From NCBI GenBank assembly GCA_902593675.1, contig CACJJI010000001.1:1-64000 (forward strand): a DNA stretch of 64,000 nucleotides, given 5' to 3'. Position 1 is the first letter of the stretch, and every line of letters starts with the position of its first letter. The notes under the pieces are model-generated. The model was given only the letters and a program-made list of their open reading frames with translations. It did no database searches and was not told where the DNA came from. This document shows positions 45,932 through 54,431 of the stretch, in pieces. The stretch comes from an uncultured SAR86 cluster bacterium (GTDB lineage Bacteria > Pseudomonadota > Gammaproteobacteria > Magnimaribacterales > D2472). The position numbers were made by a program, and so were the translations under genes.

Positions 45932-46995
45932 ATTGACCATTCTAAATGGCCTTTCCACTCCTCTTCTTCAGAATCAAATCTATCAGTTAAATCACTAAAA
46001 CTGGCACGGAGTGTGTGGCCACTTATCAGGCTTTTGAAAACAACTTCTTTATTTTTACTACCAATCTGTACAGGAAGCCAAGCGTTTCCATCGCTATTAT
46101 CAATAAAACCCCATCTTGAAAAAACATTTATTGAATCAATATTCTCTGGAAATATAAATCCAGTTTTTTGAACTTCTTTTTTAAATTTGTTAAATGATTT
46201 GAATTCGCTTTTAGCAAAATTTTTTATCTTTTTTTCTTTCATTTTATTAAGCGACGTAATTACTGAGTTGCTACTCGGGAAGCATATATCCTTGTCATGA
46301 AGATGATACCTATTCATATTGTCAGCATTATCTTTCTTATAATTATAATTTTTGCAGTTTATAATAAGATCCTTTCCAAATAATGATGATAGATGCCCAT
46401 TCGGTAAAACAGTTAGATGCATGTTAGATGATTTATTATCTCTAAAAATTTGAAAACAGTTACCATCGTCGGTGTACTTCAAAGATAAGAAATATGTTAA
46501 AAGTGGTTTGTTTCCTTCCTCCACTGGCAGAGAGCATTTCACATCACATCCTGCATAAAATTCTGATTTACCAGGAAATTTATTTTTAAAGCTTGATTGA
46601 TTTTTTTCAAACTGCAATTGATTCCAATCTGTTCGATTTCCTTTAGAATCTATTGTTTTTGAATCTAAGTTTATTATTGCTTCATTTGTTTGAAATGCAA
46701 TATCAGCTGATACTGGTGAGGGGTATATATCAATCATCTCTAAGTATTCTTGAGATGAATAAATATGTTTTCTGATTAATCTTTCCAAACCAACATCAAT
46801 AATATTTTTCTTATCATATAAATCTTTAATTCTTCTATAGTTCTGAGGAGCACTTAAATAATTCTCTATTTTAAGTAAGTCACATCTGAATTCATCATTT
46901 GTAAATAAATCATAAAATAACTGAAAATATTTTTTTTCTAAATCTAAAATATCTTCCTGAGTAGATGTTAGATCAGCATATTGATTTTGCTTCAT
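45928..46995 (-). CDS. Probable restriction endonuclease partner of the methyltransferase, family not recognised
   Basis: 355 residues. The call rests mainly on position, tail-to-tail with the C5 methyltransferase. A possible PD-(D/E)xK-type core is ADIAFQTNEAIINLDSKTID (about 100-120), where the second aspartate and the lysine would be the D-x-K pair. The protein is rich in Asn, Lys and Phe, has no signal peptide or transmembrane helix, and matches no restriction enzyme family I can name. It could also be an unrelated accessory protein. Confidence 0.5.
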   Translation of the reverse strand: MKQNQYADLTSTQEDILDLEKKYFQLFYDLFTNDEFRCDLLKIENYLSAPQNYRRIKDLYDKKNIIDVGLERLIRKHIYSSQEYLEMIDIYPSPVSADIAFQTNEAIINLDSKTIDSKGNRTDWNQLQFEKNQSSFKNKFPGKSEFYAGCDVKCSLPVEEGNKPLLTYFLSLKYTDDGNCFQIFRDNKSSNMHLTVLPNGHLSSLFGKDLIINCKNYNYKKDNADNMNRYHLHDKDICFPSSNSVITSLNKMKEKKIKNFAKSEFKSFNKFKKEVQKTGFIFPENIDSINVFSRWGFIDNSDGNAWLPVQIGSKNKEVVFKSLISGHTLRASFSDLTDRFDSEEEEWKGHLEWSI

Positions 46996-47062
46996 GTTTT
47001 AAGATTAACTTAATTTTGTATTTATTTCCTGAATAAATTATTTTTTTAAAACACAATCATCT

Positions 47063-47326
47063 TTAATGTAGGCTTGAATTTTTCCTTTCTTGCATCAGTT
47101 TTAAGATACCTAAGACTTTTTCTACTGCCATAAATATCTCCTCACTTGATACTTCGTTATACTGCTTATATTCAGGCAGTGATAAGGTTACTAGAAGCTT
47201 TGAGATAGGCATGATACTGGTCTGTTTACCATCGTAAAATTCATGTAGCCTTTGACAGATTAGGCTTAAGCCATCAATTAAAGCTTCTTTTGCTTCAGGG
47301 GTTTCATATTTTTTATTATTATCCAT
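47063..47326 (-). CDS. Small hypothetical protein upstream of the endonuclease gene
   Basis: 87 residues, mostly helical (GLSLICQRLHEFYDGK, SEEIFMAVEKVLGILKLMQ) with a charged N-terminus. It does not show the HTH_3 pattern of R-M controller proteins. It lies 67 bases upstream of the probable endonuclease gene on the same strand, so it might belong to the same unit. Confidence 0.5.
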   Translation of the reverse strand: MDNNKKYETPEAKEALIDGLSLICQRLHEFYDGKQTSIMPISKLLVTLSLPEYKQYNEVSSEEIFMAVEKVLGILKLMQERKNSSLH

Positions 47327-47510
47327 AATGTTTTCCGATTAAATTTTGCATAAAGCAAAATGAGTTAAAAATTTTTTTTATTAATCGGTCATGGATATTT
47401 GAGTTATGCCTTTACCACTTACCAGGGCAGTGTCAGGTTGCAGAGATGCCAACTCAGATCGACTTAATGTTAACATCAATCAATATAATAAATATATAGA
47501 AATTGCATAA
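47327..47510. other. Intergenic region with a possible 34-residue ORF
   Basis: This divergent spacer contains an open frame at 47406-47510 (MPLPLTRAV..., 34 codons) that ends exactly one base before the ATG of the 96-residue gene (TAA-ATG). No good Shine-Dalgarno precedes it (GGAT is 12 bases away), so I do not call it a gene. Otherwise only AT-rich promoter-like sequence is seen. Confidence 0.3.
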
Positions 47511-47801
47511 ATGAATGGTTTATTAAGTAATAATTTTTCTACTTCAGTGCCTTTGGTGTCTGTTGTATCTTCGATACTGCATATGATTTATGGAAATATA
47601 GGCCTGTATATTCTTTCTGTGGCTTGTTTGCTGATGCCAGCAGTTATTTTCTTATGTATTGCTATATATCTCTTCTTTCAATTTGAAAGAACTCCAACCA
47701 TTGAAGTTGAGTTAGATACTTTGCAATTAGGCCTTATTCAGCTAGCAACTATTTTGGTGGCAATTAGCAGCCTAATTTTAATTTTTAGTAATCCAGGTTA
47801 A
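47511..47801 (+). CDS. Small membrane protein preceding the nuclease-helicase
   Basis: 96 residues with two strong transmembrane helices (about 32-57 and 72-92) separated by a short acidic loop (ERTPTIEVELD). No family recognised. Its stop overlaps the ATG of the nuclease-helicase gene as TAATG, so the two are translationally coupled, which suggests a functional link such as membrane attachment. This is inference. Confidence 0.6.
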   Translation: MNGLLSNNFSTSVPLVSVVSSILHMIYGNIGLYILSVACLLMPAVIFLCIAIYLFFQFERTPTIEVELDTLQLGLIQLATILVAISSLILIFSNPG

Positions 47802-50800
47802 TGACACCTAAGCTTTATTCCCCAACAGAATTAATGAGCTATTTCATTAGCCCATTTGAGGTGCTAATGAAGAAAGCCCTTAAAGAAAATAAAAATCTAA
47901 AGATTAAACAAGATTTAGATGACCCCTTGTTAAAACTTATTGCCGAAAAGGGCATAGACCATGAAATTAAGTTATTGAAGAAGCTGAAAACTAAATATGA
48001 CAATACCGTTACGATAAAAAATGACAAGCCAGAAATCATGATTGCTGCGACTGTTTCTGCAATGAAATCTGGTGCTGATCTGATCTACCAAGCAGCACTT
48101 TCAAATGATCAATTTTTTGGTAAACCAGATTTCTTAATTAAAATTGATGGCAGCTCAAAATTTGGAGATTATCAATATAAAGTCTTAGATGCAAAGTTAG
48201 CAAAGCATTTAAAGCCTGAGTATATTATTCAGCTATGTTGTTATTCGGAATTGCTTGAACACACCCAAGGCAATATTTTTGAAGTTGCTCAAATCTATCT
48301 GGGTAATGACTCTTATGAAGATATTAAGATTAATGATTTCTATGTTTTTTATCAAAAAATTAAAGATGAATTTATTAAGGATATGCAGTCGGTTGCTTCT
48401 GCGCCTCCGTCACCGGATCATTTTACTCAATGGGGTGCATTTTCTGAATATGCAGAATCTTATTTCCAAGAACATGATCACCTCATTCAGCTTCCAGATA
48501 TCAGGCAATCTCAAATTAAGAAATTACATCAGGCAAAAATCATGACCATTAATAACTTGTTTGATACTTCGATTGACCGGGTTTCTGGAATGGATCATCA
48601 CGTCTTTAAAAGACTCAAAAACCAAGCTGAGATGCATGTGAAAACTTTAAGTGCAGGCTCAATTCAATATAAAGTTTTAGATGATTGTGAAAAAGGATTA
48701 GGCCTTTATTCACTTCCACCCAAATCATCGCTTGATATTTATTTTGATATAGAAAGCAATCCATTCCACAAGGATATGCCTCTTCATTATTTGTGGGGAG
48801 CTGCTTATGAGGGTGCTGAAAAAGACTTTAAAGCTTGGTGGGCTCACTCTGATGAAGAGATGAAAATAGTTTTTGAAGATTTTATAGACTGGGTGTATCA
48901 AAAAAGACAAACCGATCCAAGCATGCATGTTTATCATTATGGTCAGTTTGAAATTACTGCCATTAGAACCCTCATGGGTCTCTTTGGCACTAGAGAACTT
49001 GAGGTTGATTTTTTATTAAGAAATAATGTTTTCGTTGATCTATTAAGAGTGGTTAAACAATCACTGTGTATAGGTGCTGCAGGTTATGGACTAAAAAAAA
49101 TTGAGCCTTTGTATATGCCTGAAAGAAAAGAAGAGCTTGCCAGTGGTGGTGATTCGATTGTTGTTTATGAGGCGTGGGCAGCAAGTCCTGGTAAAACTGC
49201 AACCCATGAAGACAGTGCATTACTAAAAGAAATTTGGGAATACAATCGAGTTGATTGTATTTCATTGATCGATTTAGTTGATTGGTTAAGAGATATCCAA
49301 GGGTCTACTTCGCATGAATTCATTGGTATGCCTGAGACTGAACGAGCTGAGGAGGTGACCTCTTTTCAAGAAGAGATTATGAATATTCAAGCAAATCAGG
49401 CTTTGATTGATGCAAAACCACATTTAAAAATGCTGACCAATCTGTGTTTGTTTCATAAACGCGAAGCTAAACCAGTATGGTGGAGATTGTTTGATCGATT
49501 AGAAAAAACAGATGCTGATCTAGTTGATGATCTAGACTGCTTAGGTGAACTTATTGCTACGGGCAATACAGAAAAAATTGCACGATCAACAGGTTTTGAA
49601 TATTCATTTGATGCTGCCCAGGAATCTAAAGTTAACAAAGGTGATAAAGGTTTAAAAGCAAAACAGAATATTGATCTTAATATATCTATTCATGATATAG
49701 ATCCTGATGAGGGCCTCATCATCCTAAAATCAACAGCAAAAGAGTTACCATCTATTTTGAGCTTAATACCTTGCTCAGTTATTCCGCCAAAGCCTATTTC
49801 TCTAAGAATAGAGGAAATTATGAATGCATATTTGAAGGATGGTGAATTAAAGACTTGCGTTGAGCATTTCCTTCTAAGGCAAAGACCATCATTCAAAAAT
49901 GAATACGGAGATGACATATCTCAATGGAAAGATTCCACTCTTGAATCATTAATTCTTGCTGTGAGCGAATTGAATGAGAGTTATTTTTGTATTCAGGGCC
50001 CGCCTGGAACAGGGAAGACCTATTCAGGCGCAAGAGTTATCAATGCATTAGTAAATCAAGGTAAGAGAATTGGGGTTGCCTCAAATAGCCACAAAGCAAT
50101 AAATAACATGCTTGAGGCTGTCATTGAGAATATGAATGAAGAGAATATCAATGAGTTGGTTTGTAAAGTCCACAATATCAGTGAAGATCCTTTATACGAC
50201 AATGAAAGAATCATTTTAAAAAAGAGGCCTGATGAAGTGCCAATTGATGATGTAGCAGTTACCGGGGGAACAGCATGGACATTTTCCAATGATCATTTCA
50301 AAGATCAGTTGGATTATTTATTTATTGAAGAGGCTGGACAAGTATCTTTAGCAAACATGATGGGGATGAGTGCATCTTGTAAGAATATAGTTTTAATTGG
50401 CGATCAAATGCAATTAGCCAATCCTAGCCAAGGCATTCATCCTGAGCTTTCGGGTGATTCTTGTTTAGAGTATTTATTGCAAGATTTACCAACGATACCA
50501 ATTGATAAGGGAGTTCTTTTGCCTGATAGCTACAGAATGCATTCGCATATATGTAATTTTGTTTCTAGTCGCATTTATGAGAATAGAATTACTGCTATTG
50601 AATCAAATGATAAAAGAATTATTAAGCATGCAAGTAATTCCAGTATCAAAAAGGGCTTTGGCATTGAATACGTTCCTATCGAGCACTCTGGAAATGAGCA
50701 AGCTAGCATCGAAGAAGTTTTCAAAATTAAAGAGATCACTAAATTTTTACTTCAATCCACAAAAATCAATAGAGATGGTCAAGAAAACGAGGTTACCAAA

Positions 50801-51136
50801 GAGGATATTTTAATTGTCACTCCATACAATCATCAGGTACGTTTGCTTTCAGACAACTTAGGTTCAACTTTTAATATTGGAACAGTTGATAAATTCCAGG
50901 GGAGAGAAGCTCCAATTGTGATTATTTCCATGGCCTCAAGCAATGCCATGGCTTCACCCCGGGGCTTAAGTTTTTTATTTGATCCCAATAGATTGAATGT
51001 AGCAATTTCTAGAGCCCAAAGCCTTGCAATACTTGTTGCCTCAACGGAACTTGAGACTCCGATTGCATGCAATTTAAAAGATATGAAACTATCAAATTTA
51101 TACCTAGATTTAATTGATTATGCTATATCTGAATAA
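47801..51136 (+). CDS. TM0106-type RecB-like nuclease fused to a superfamily 1 helicase
   Basis: 1111 residues. N-terminal Cas4/RecB-like nuclease (about 1-200; YSPTELMSYFISPFE, GKPDFLIK, VLDAKLAK as the D...DxK core, QLCCYSELLE). An RNase H-like exonuclease domain follows (IYFDIESNPF, about 305-315; DRVDC-like EYNRVDCISLIDL near 485-497). A C-terminal UvrD/Upf1-like helicase has Walker A GPPGTGKT, Walker B LFIEEAG, GDQMQLANP, and motifs V-VI DKFQGREAPI and LNVAISRAQS. The architecture is that of TM0106 family proteins, whose role is not firmly known; related proteins sit in defence and repair contexts. The gene is coupled to a small membrane protein. Confidence 0.88.
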   Translation: MTPKLYSPTELMSYFISPFEVLMKKALKENKNLKIKQDLDDPLLKLIAEKGIDHEIKLLKKLKTKYDNTVTIKNDKPEIMIAATVSAMKSGADLIYQAALSNDQFFGKPDFLIKIDGSSKFGDYQYKVLDAKLAKHLKPEYIIQLCCYSELLEHTQGNIFEVAQIYLGNDSYEDIKINDFYVFYQKIKDEFIKDMQSVASAPPSPDHFTQWGAFSEYAESYFQEHDHLIQLPDIRQSQIKKLHQAKIMTINNLFDTSIDRVSGMDHHVFKRLKNQAEMHVKTLSAGSIQYKVLDDCEKGLGLYSLPPKSSLDIYFDIESNPFHKDMPLHYLWGAAYEGAEKDFKAWWAHSDEEMKIVFEDFIDWVYQKRQTDPSMHVYHYGQFEITAIRTLMGLFGTRELEVDFLLRNNVFVDLLRVVKQSLCIGAAGYGLKKIEPLYMPERKEELASGGDSIVVYEAWAASPGKTATHEDSALLKEIWEYNRVDCISLIDLVDWLRDIQGSTSHEFIGMPETERAEEVTSFQEEIMNIQANQALIDAKPHLKMLTNLCLFHKREAKPVWWRLFDRLEKTDADLVDDLDCLGELIATGNTEKIARSTGFEYSFDAAQESKVNKGDKGLKAKQNIDLNISIHDIDPDEGLIILKSTAKELPSILSLIPCSVIPPKPISLRIEEIMNAYLKDGELKTCVEHFLLRQRPSFKNEYGDDISQWKDSTLESLILAVSELNESYFCIQGPPGTGKTYSGARVINALVNQGKRIGVASNSHKAINNMLEAVIENMNEENINELVCKVHNISEDPLYDNERIILKKRPDEVPIDDVAVTGGTAWTFSNDHFKDQLDYLFIEEAGQVSLANMMGMSASCKNIVLIGDQMQLANPSQGIHPELSGDSCLEYLLQDLPTIPIDKGVLLPDSYRMHSHICNFVSSRIYENRITAIESNDKRIIKHASNSSIKKGFGIEYVPIEHSGNEQASIEEVFKIKEITKFLLQSTKINRDGQENEVTKEDILIVTPYNHQVRLLSDNLGSTFNIGTVDKFQGREAPIVIISMASSNAMASPRGLSFLFDPNRLNVAISRAQSLAILVASTELETPIACNLKDMKLSNLYLDLIDYAISE

Positions 51137-51143
51137 CCAACTA

Positions 51144-51185
51144 ATATTTTGGTAACGATCAAACTATCGATACGTTACAAAATAT
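51144..51185. promoter_or_regulatory. Long imperfect inverted repeat upstream of the sigma factor gene
   Basis: ATATTTTGGTAACG (51144-51157) pairs with CGTTACAAAATAT (51173-51185) with one bulged base; the inner part also contains CGAT/ATCG. There is no T tail, so it looks more like an operator or a transcript-stabilising hairpin than a terminator. Confidence 0.45.
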
Positions 51186-51198
51186 ATAAAGTTTTTTT

Positions 51199-51226
51199 GC
51201 AACTAGCCTCTTCCATTACAGTCAAA
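51199..51226 (+). promoter_or_regulatory. ECF-type promoter of the sigma/anti-sigma operon
   Basis: GCAACT (51199-51204), 16-base spacer, GTCAAA (51221-51226). This fits the sigma-E-like pattern GGAACT-N16-GTCnnA and would give a leader of about 20 bases before the ATG at 51252. It suggests autoregulation. Confidence 0.5.
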
Positions 51227-51251
51227 GAATTAGGTAGTATTAATTAAAGAC

Positions 51252-51812
51252 ATGGAAGCAACTAATTCACTCAATATATTCACGCCAACACAGACTCGTG
51301 TTGCTGAAGTTGCAACTCCACCCAAACTTAATCCACCATCACTCAAAGAAGCATTACACATTGTTAGCCCTAAGCTTCTGCCTTTTGCTTTAAGTCTCAG
51401 TGGCAACTTGGCTGATGCTGAAGATTTATGTCAGGCAACCATACTCAAACTTATTGAGAACAAAGATAAATTCTTATCGGCTGAATATCCCCTCGCCTAT
51501 GCAAAGACAATTTTACGCAATGGCTTTATCGATAAATGCAGAAAAGATTCTAAAGTTGATTCCTTTGATGAGTTAAATCTTGAACCATTCATTGATGAGA
51601 ACAAACTCAAATCCTACGAACATCAAGAGCTGATGAATTGCCTCAAGCAACAACATGAGACCGATAGAACCATTTTGGCAATGAAAGGTGCAGGTCATGA
51701 TTACGATATGATTCAAAAGTTCATCGGTAACATTTCTAAAGGCAACCTAAGAACCAAAGCTAAAAGAGCCAGAGCCTTATTAGCAGATTGTTTGGGGAGG
51801 AAGCAGAAATGA
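51252..51812 (+). CDS. ECF-type RNA polymerase sigma factor
   Basis: 186 residues. Region 2 is at about 45-105 (FALSLSGNLADAEDLCQATILKLIENK, then YAKTILRNGFIDKCRK, the core-binding and -10 recognition segments). Region 4 is at about 125-180 with an HTH ending SKGNLRTKAKRARALLADCL. An unusual 30-residue N-terminal extension precedes region 2. The stop overlaps the start of the next gene (ATGA), which encodes a membrane protein of anti-sigma type. An ECF-like promoter lies just upstream. Confidence 0.85.
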   Translation: MEATNSLNIFTPTQTRVAEVATPPKLNPPSLKEALHIVSPKLLPFALSLSGNLADAEDLCQATILKLIENKDKFLSAEYPLAYAKTILRNGFIDKCRKDSKVDSFDELNLEPFIDENKLKSYEHQELMNCLKQQHETDRTILAMKGAGHDYDMIQKFIGNISKGNLRTKAKRARALLADCLGRKQK

Positions 51813-52426
51813 ATCAACGCCTCAAACTTCAATTAGCAGGATACGTCGATGATGGCATGGACTACTCCAACTCTGCTGAAGTCAGAAGCATTGTGGATGC
51901 ATCGGATGTAGCTAGAGAGTTCTATGAAAGATTGCTCTTTGCCAATAAACGTCTTGAGGGTTTCTTTCAATCCAAAGAGATGCACAAAACCAACAAGAAG
52001 CTGCACAAGTTTATTGATGACACCCTAGAGCCTAAAGATACTTTCTGGACTCGTTGGGTTCCTGCATCAGGCTTGATGATGGCAGCTGTTGCCATGCTCA
52101 TTACCTTCGGTCCATTTATGACTCCAATGACTGAAGCACCTGCCATGTCTAACATTCAAGTGAATATCCCTGCTTCTATTCCACAGCCACAAACCATTAA
52201 GAGCTATGAAGTAAACACTGTCTGGTCACTGGCTTCATCCATGACTGATGAAATGGATGCAACAGTTCATCAAGTAATGTATGGAATTTTTCTTTCAAAC
52301 TCACTTGCATTTAATAATGGAGACTTATCCTCTATAAGAGCTGATAGAGATCTGATTAAACCTGATAAGGCAATTGTTCAAATGATTGATCCATTATTAG
52401 CAAAGCAAGTTATCCAAAAATTATAA
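51809..52426 (+). CDS. Predicted anti-sigma factor, single-pass membrane protein
   Basis: 205 residues from the ATG at 51809 overlapping the sigma gene stop; the frame opens earlier at 51788 but inside the sigma gene. The N-terminal cytoplasmic part (LAGYVDDGMDYSNSAEVRSIV...) resembles anti-sigma domains; one transmembrane helix lies near 85-105 (ASGLMMAAVAMLITFGPF), and the C-terminal part would be periplasmic. No zinc-binding ZAS motif (H-x3-C-x2-C) is seen, so it is a non-ZAS type if the role is right. The call rests largely on gene order. Confidence 0.68.
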   Translation: MNQRLKLQLAGYVDDGMDYSNSAEVRSIVDASDVAREFYERLLFANKRLEGFFQSKEMHKTNKKLHKFIDDTLEPKDTFWTRWVPASGLMMAAVAMLITFGPFMTPMTEAPAMSNIQVNIPASIPQPQTIKSYEVNTVWSLASSMTDEMDATVHQVMYGIFLSNSLAFNNGDLSSIRADRDLIKPDKAIVQMIDPLLAKQVIQKL

Positions 52427-52472
52427 AATTCAAAGTATTTAAATTTTCTTAAAAAAGATTTATTGTTATTCC

Positions 52473-53669
52473 ATGTGGTTTAGAAAAAAAGATTTTAAAA
52501 ATGCTGGAAAGAAATGGACCAAGGATCAAGAGCAAATTTTACTTGATGGCTTAGCAAAAAATACATCATATAAAGCCCTAAGCAAGATACTTGATAGATC
52601 ACCAAGTTCCATCATGATTAAATATGATGCAATTAATAAAAAAAGGAAGTCTGGTAGTTGGGCGCCTGCTGAAACGTTGCAACTCATTGACATGTGGAAT
52701 GATAATGTTTCATACGAAATAATTGGTCAGAAACTAAATAGAAAACAAAATTCGATATCTGGACGCTTAATACATCTTCAAACTAACAGGCAAGGCAAGA
52801 GCCTGTTAACTGAGGATGGCAAGATTGATAGAGATGCTTTTATTGAAAAAAATAAAGATTTAATTGAAGGAAATGTACCGCAATACAGACTCGCTCCTGG
52901 AACCGATGATGAAATTATCAAAATGGCATTAAAGGGTTATGAGCTTGAGCATATATCTGAAATACTTGAACTCAATTTGAATTGTATTCAAGAGATTCTT
53001 GATGAAGAGGGTATTTGGGATGAGTATGATAAATTGATGTTGAAAAAAGCAGAGAAACGTTACTTTAATGCACCAAAATTAGGAAATGAAAGAGATCATA
53101 TTGATGAACTAATTAAAACAAGAGAAGAAGAACAAAAAAAAGAAATAAAATACATTTCTCGCCTTATTGAATACCCAGAGGGATCTAACATTGAGTTCAA
53201 ACAAACCTTTAGTCGATGCATTCACAAGAAAGACCATGACATTAGATTAGTGCATTCTGTTCTTAAAAATGTTTGCGCCTTTTTAAATACTAGAGGTGGA
53301 GATTTAGTAATTGGTGTTAACGATAAAACTAGAGAGATAGTTGGTATTGATTTTGATTTTTACAAAACTGATGAGGAATATATTAGAAAAGTCTCTACAG
53401 GTATTTCTAATGCATTTAAGATCCAGATACAGCATTTAGTCACTACAAAAATTGTTACAGTTGATGATAAAAAAGTTTGCTGGATTAATGTTCTCTCTGG
53501 TGATGAGCCTGCTTTTTTGATTTATAAAGATTGGAATACTTCCCAAAATTTATCTCCTTCTAATGAAATTTATTATGAGAGACAAAGCGATGAAGCAATG
53601 CCCCTTCATATTTCTGATGCGATGAAATCAATCAATAGGAATTGGCCAAACTTCTTTATCAAAGACTAA
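52473..53669 (+). CDS. SANT/Myb-like + AlbA/Schlafen-like DNA-binding protein
   Basis: 398 residues. Two SANT/Myb-like repeats at the N-terminus (KKWTKDQEQILLDGL..., GSWAPAETLQLIDMW...), each a Trp-containing helical unit spaced about 50 residues apart. A further HTH-like part follows (about 140-190), then a charged coiled linker (IDELIKTREEEQKKE). The C-terminal half is an AlbA_2/Schlafen-type domain starting EYPEGSNIEFKQTF with AFLNTRGGDLVIGVND. Schlafen-like proteins include RNases and defence proteins; here no AAA motor follows. The function is unknown. Confidence 0.7.
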   Translation: MWFRKKDFKNAGKKWTKDQEQILLDGLAKNTSYKALSKILDRSPSSIMIKYDAINKKRKSGSWAPAETLQLIDMWNDNVSYEIIGQKLNRKQNSISGRLIHLQTNRQGKSLLTEDGKIDRDAFIEKNKDLIEGNVPQYRLAPGTDDEIIKMALKGYELEHISEILELNLNCIQEILDEEGIWDEYDKLMLKKAEKRYFNAPKLGNERDHIDELIKTREEEQKKEIKYISRLIEYPEGSNIEFKQTFSRCIHKKDHDIRLVHSVLKNVCAFLNTRGGDLVIGVNDKTREIVGIDFDFYKTDEEYIRKVSTGISNAFKIQIQHLVTTKIVTVDDKKVCWINVLSGDEPAFLIYKDWNTSQNLSPSNEIYYERQSDEAMPLHISDAMKSINRNWPNFFIKD

Positions 53670-53675
53670 TTTTTT

Positions 53676-53703
53676 GTAACAAACCTCCACTTCCTCCGTT
53701 TAA
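53676..53703 (+). promoter_or_regulatory. Possible ECF-dependent promoter similar to that of the sigma gene
   Basis: GTAACA (53676-53681), 16 bases, GTTTAA (53698-53703). Aligned without gaps over 29 bases with the sigma-gene promoter, 17 positions agree, including G-AAC and ACCTC-like spacer bases and GT--AAG. The ATG of the following gene is at 53743 with AAGGAGGG before it. Confidence 0.35.
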
Positions 53704-53742
53704 GTATTAAGACCACTTAATAACTATCCTAAGGAGGGATTA

Positions 53743-54429
53743 ATGATTGAGATACTCGCAGCATCAATAATAGGACTACTTGCTTTAACGACCTTTATGT
53801 TTGTTAGGAAGCTTAGAAAACCAAAACCAGTGGATGAAATTAAACTCCAGAAAATCCATGTCATGCGTTTGGGACCCTTTTCTGGGCAAAGCAATTCGTT
53901 TAAAGGTAAGTCGGTTGTATTTATGATGCTGTTGAGTACCTTGTCCTATGCTGAGGTCAACATCATAACCCTTGATAATTTTTGGATTGATGATGTAAGT
54001 GAGAATGAACTGTCTGTAGCAAAAAAAGCAGAAGATATAAACAATGGCACTCAATTGGGCTTTCACATTGAAAGACCTCACTGTATACCCAACTATCCGT
54101 ATTTAATGACAGAAGTACCAGAAGCAATGAATCAAGGAGCCATTGTCTATGCCAAGATGGTCGTCGATAAAAAGAAACCCAAGAAAGCTAAACTCAATCT
54201 TGAGTTTGTGGTGGATTCTCCAAAGGGAGAAAGAATTGGTTGGTTTGCGCTCAAAGACTTCCCATCTTTTTTTAGTGCTTCAATAGTTGATGTGAAGTTT
54301 CAACCTACCGCTGGGATAAAGAATCAAACTTATGTTTTAGAAGGACTTAAAGATTCTACCTATCAAGCTCAACAAATCTGTAATTCTGGTCATATGCTAA
54401 GAGCAGCAAATAAGCAGGTAAAGATTTAA
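53743..54429 (+). CDS. Membrane/exported protein of unknown function with internal second signal-like segment
   Basis: 228 residues, strong Shine-Dalgarno AAGGAGGG. An N-terminal transmembrane helix (about 2-20) is followed by basic RKLRKPKP, then a second hydrophobic segment (about 59-71) ending LSYAE that looks like a Sec cleavage site, then a soluble domain with two cysteines (PHCIP, QICNSG). An internal Met43 (MRLGPFSG) could start a separate secreted form. No family recognised. Confidence 0.6.
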   Translation: MIEILAASIIGLLALTTFMFVRKLRKPKPVDEIKLQKIHVMRLGPFSGQSNSFKGKSVVFMMLLSTLSYAEVNIITLDNFWIDDVSENELSVAKKAEDINNGTQLGFHIERPHCIPNYPYLMTEVPEAMNQGAIVYAKMVVDKKKPKKAKLNLEFVVDSPKGERIGWFALKDFPSFFSASIVDVKFQPTAGIKNQTYVLEGLKDSTYQAQQICNSGHMLRAANKQVKI

Positions 54430-54431
54430 TC

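Noticed and set aside
47063-47326. Controller (C) protein of the R-M system.
   Set aside because: Size fits, but no HTH_3-type helix-turn-helix is visible and no C-box-like repeats were found near the methyltransferase promoter.
47406-47510. 34-codon ORF immediately before the small membrane protein gene.
   Set aside because: No usable Shine-Dalgarno and no recognisable composition; the close fit to the next start may be chance.
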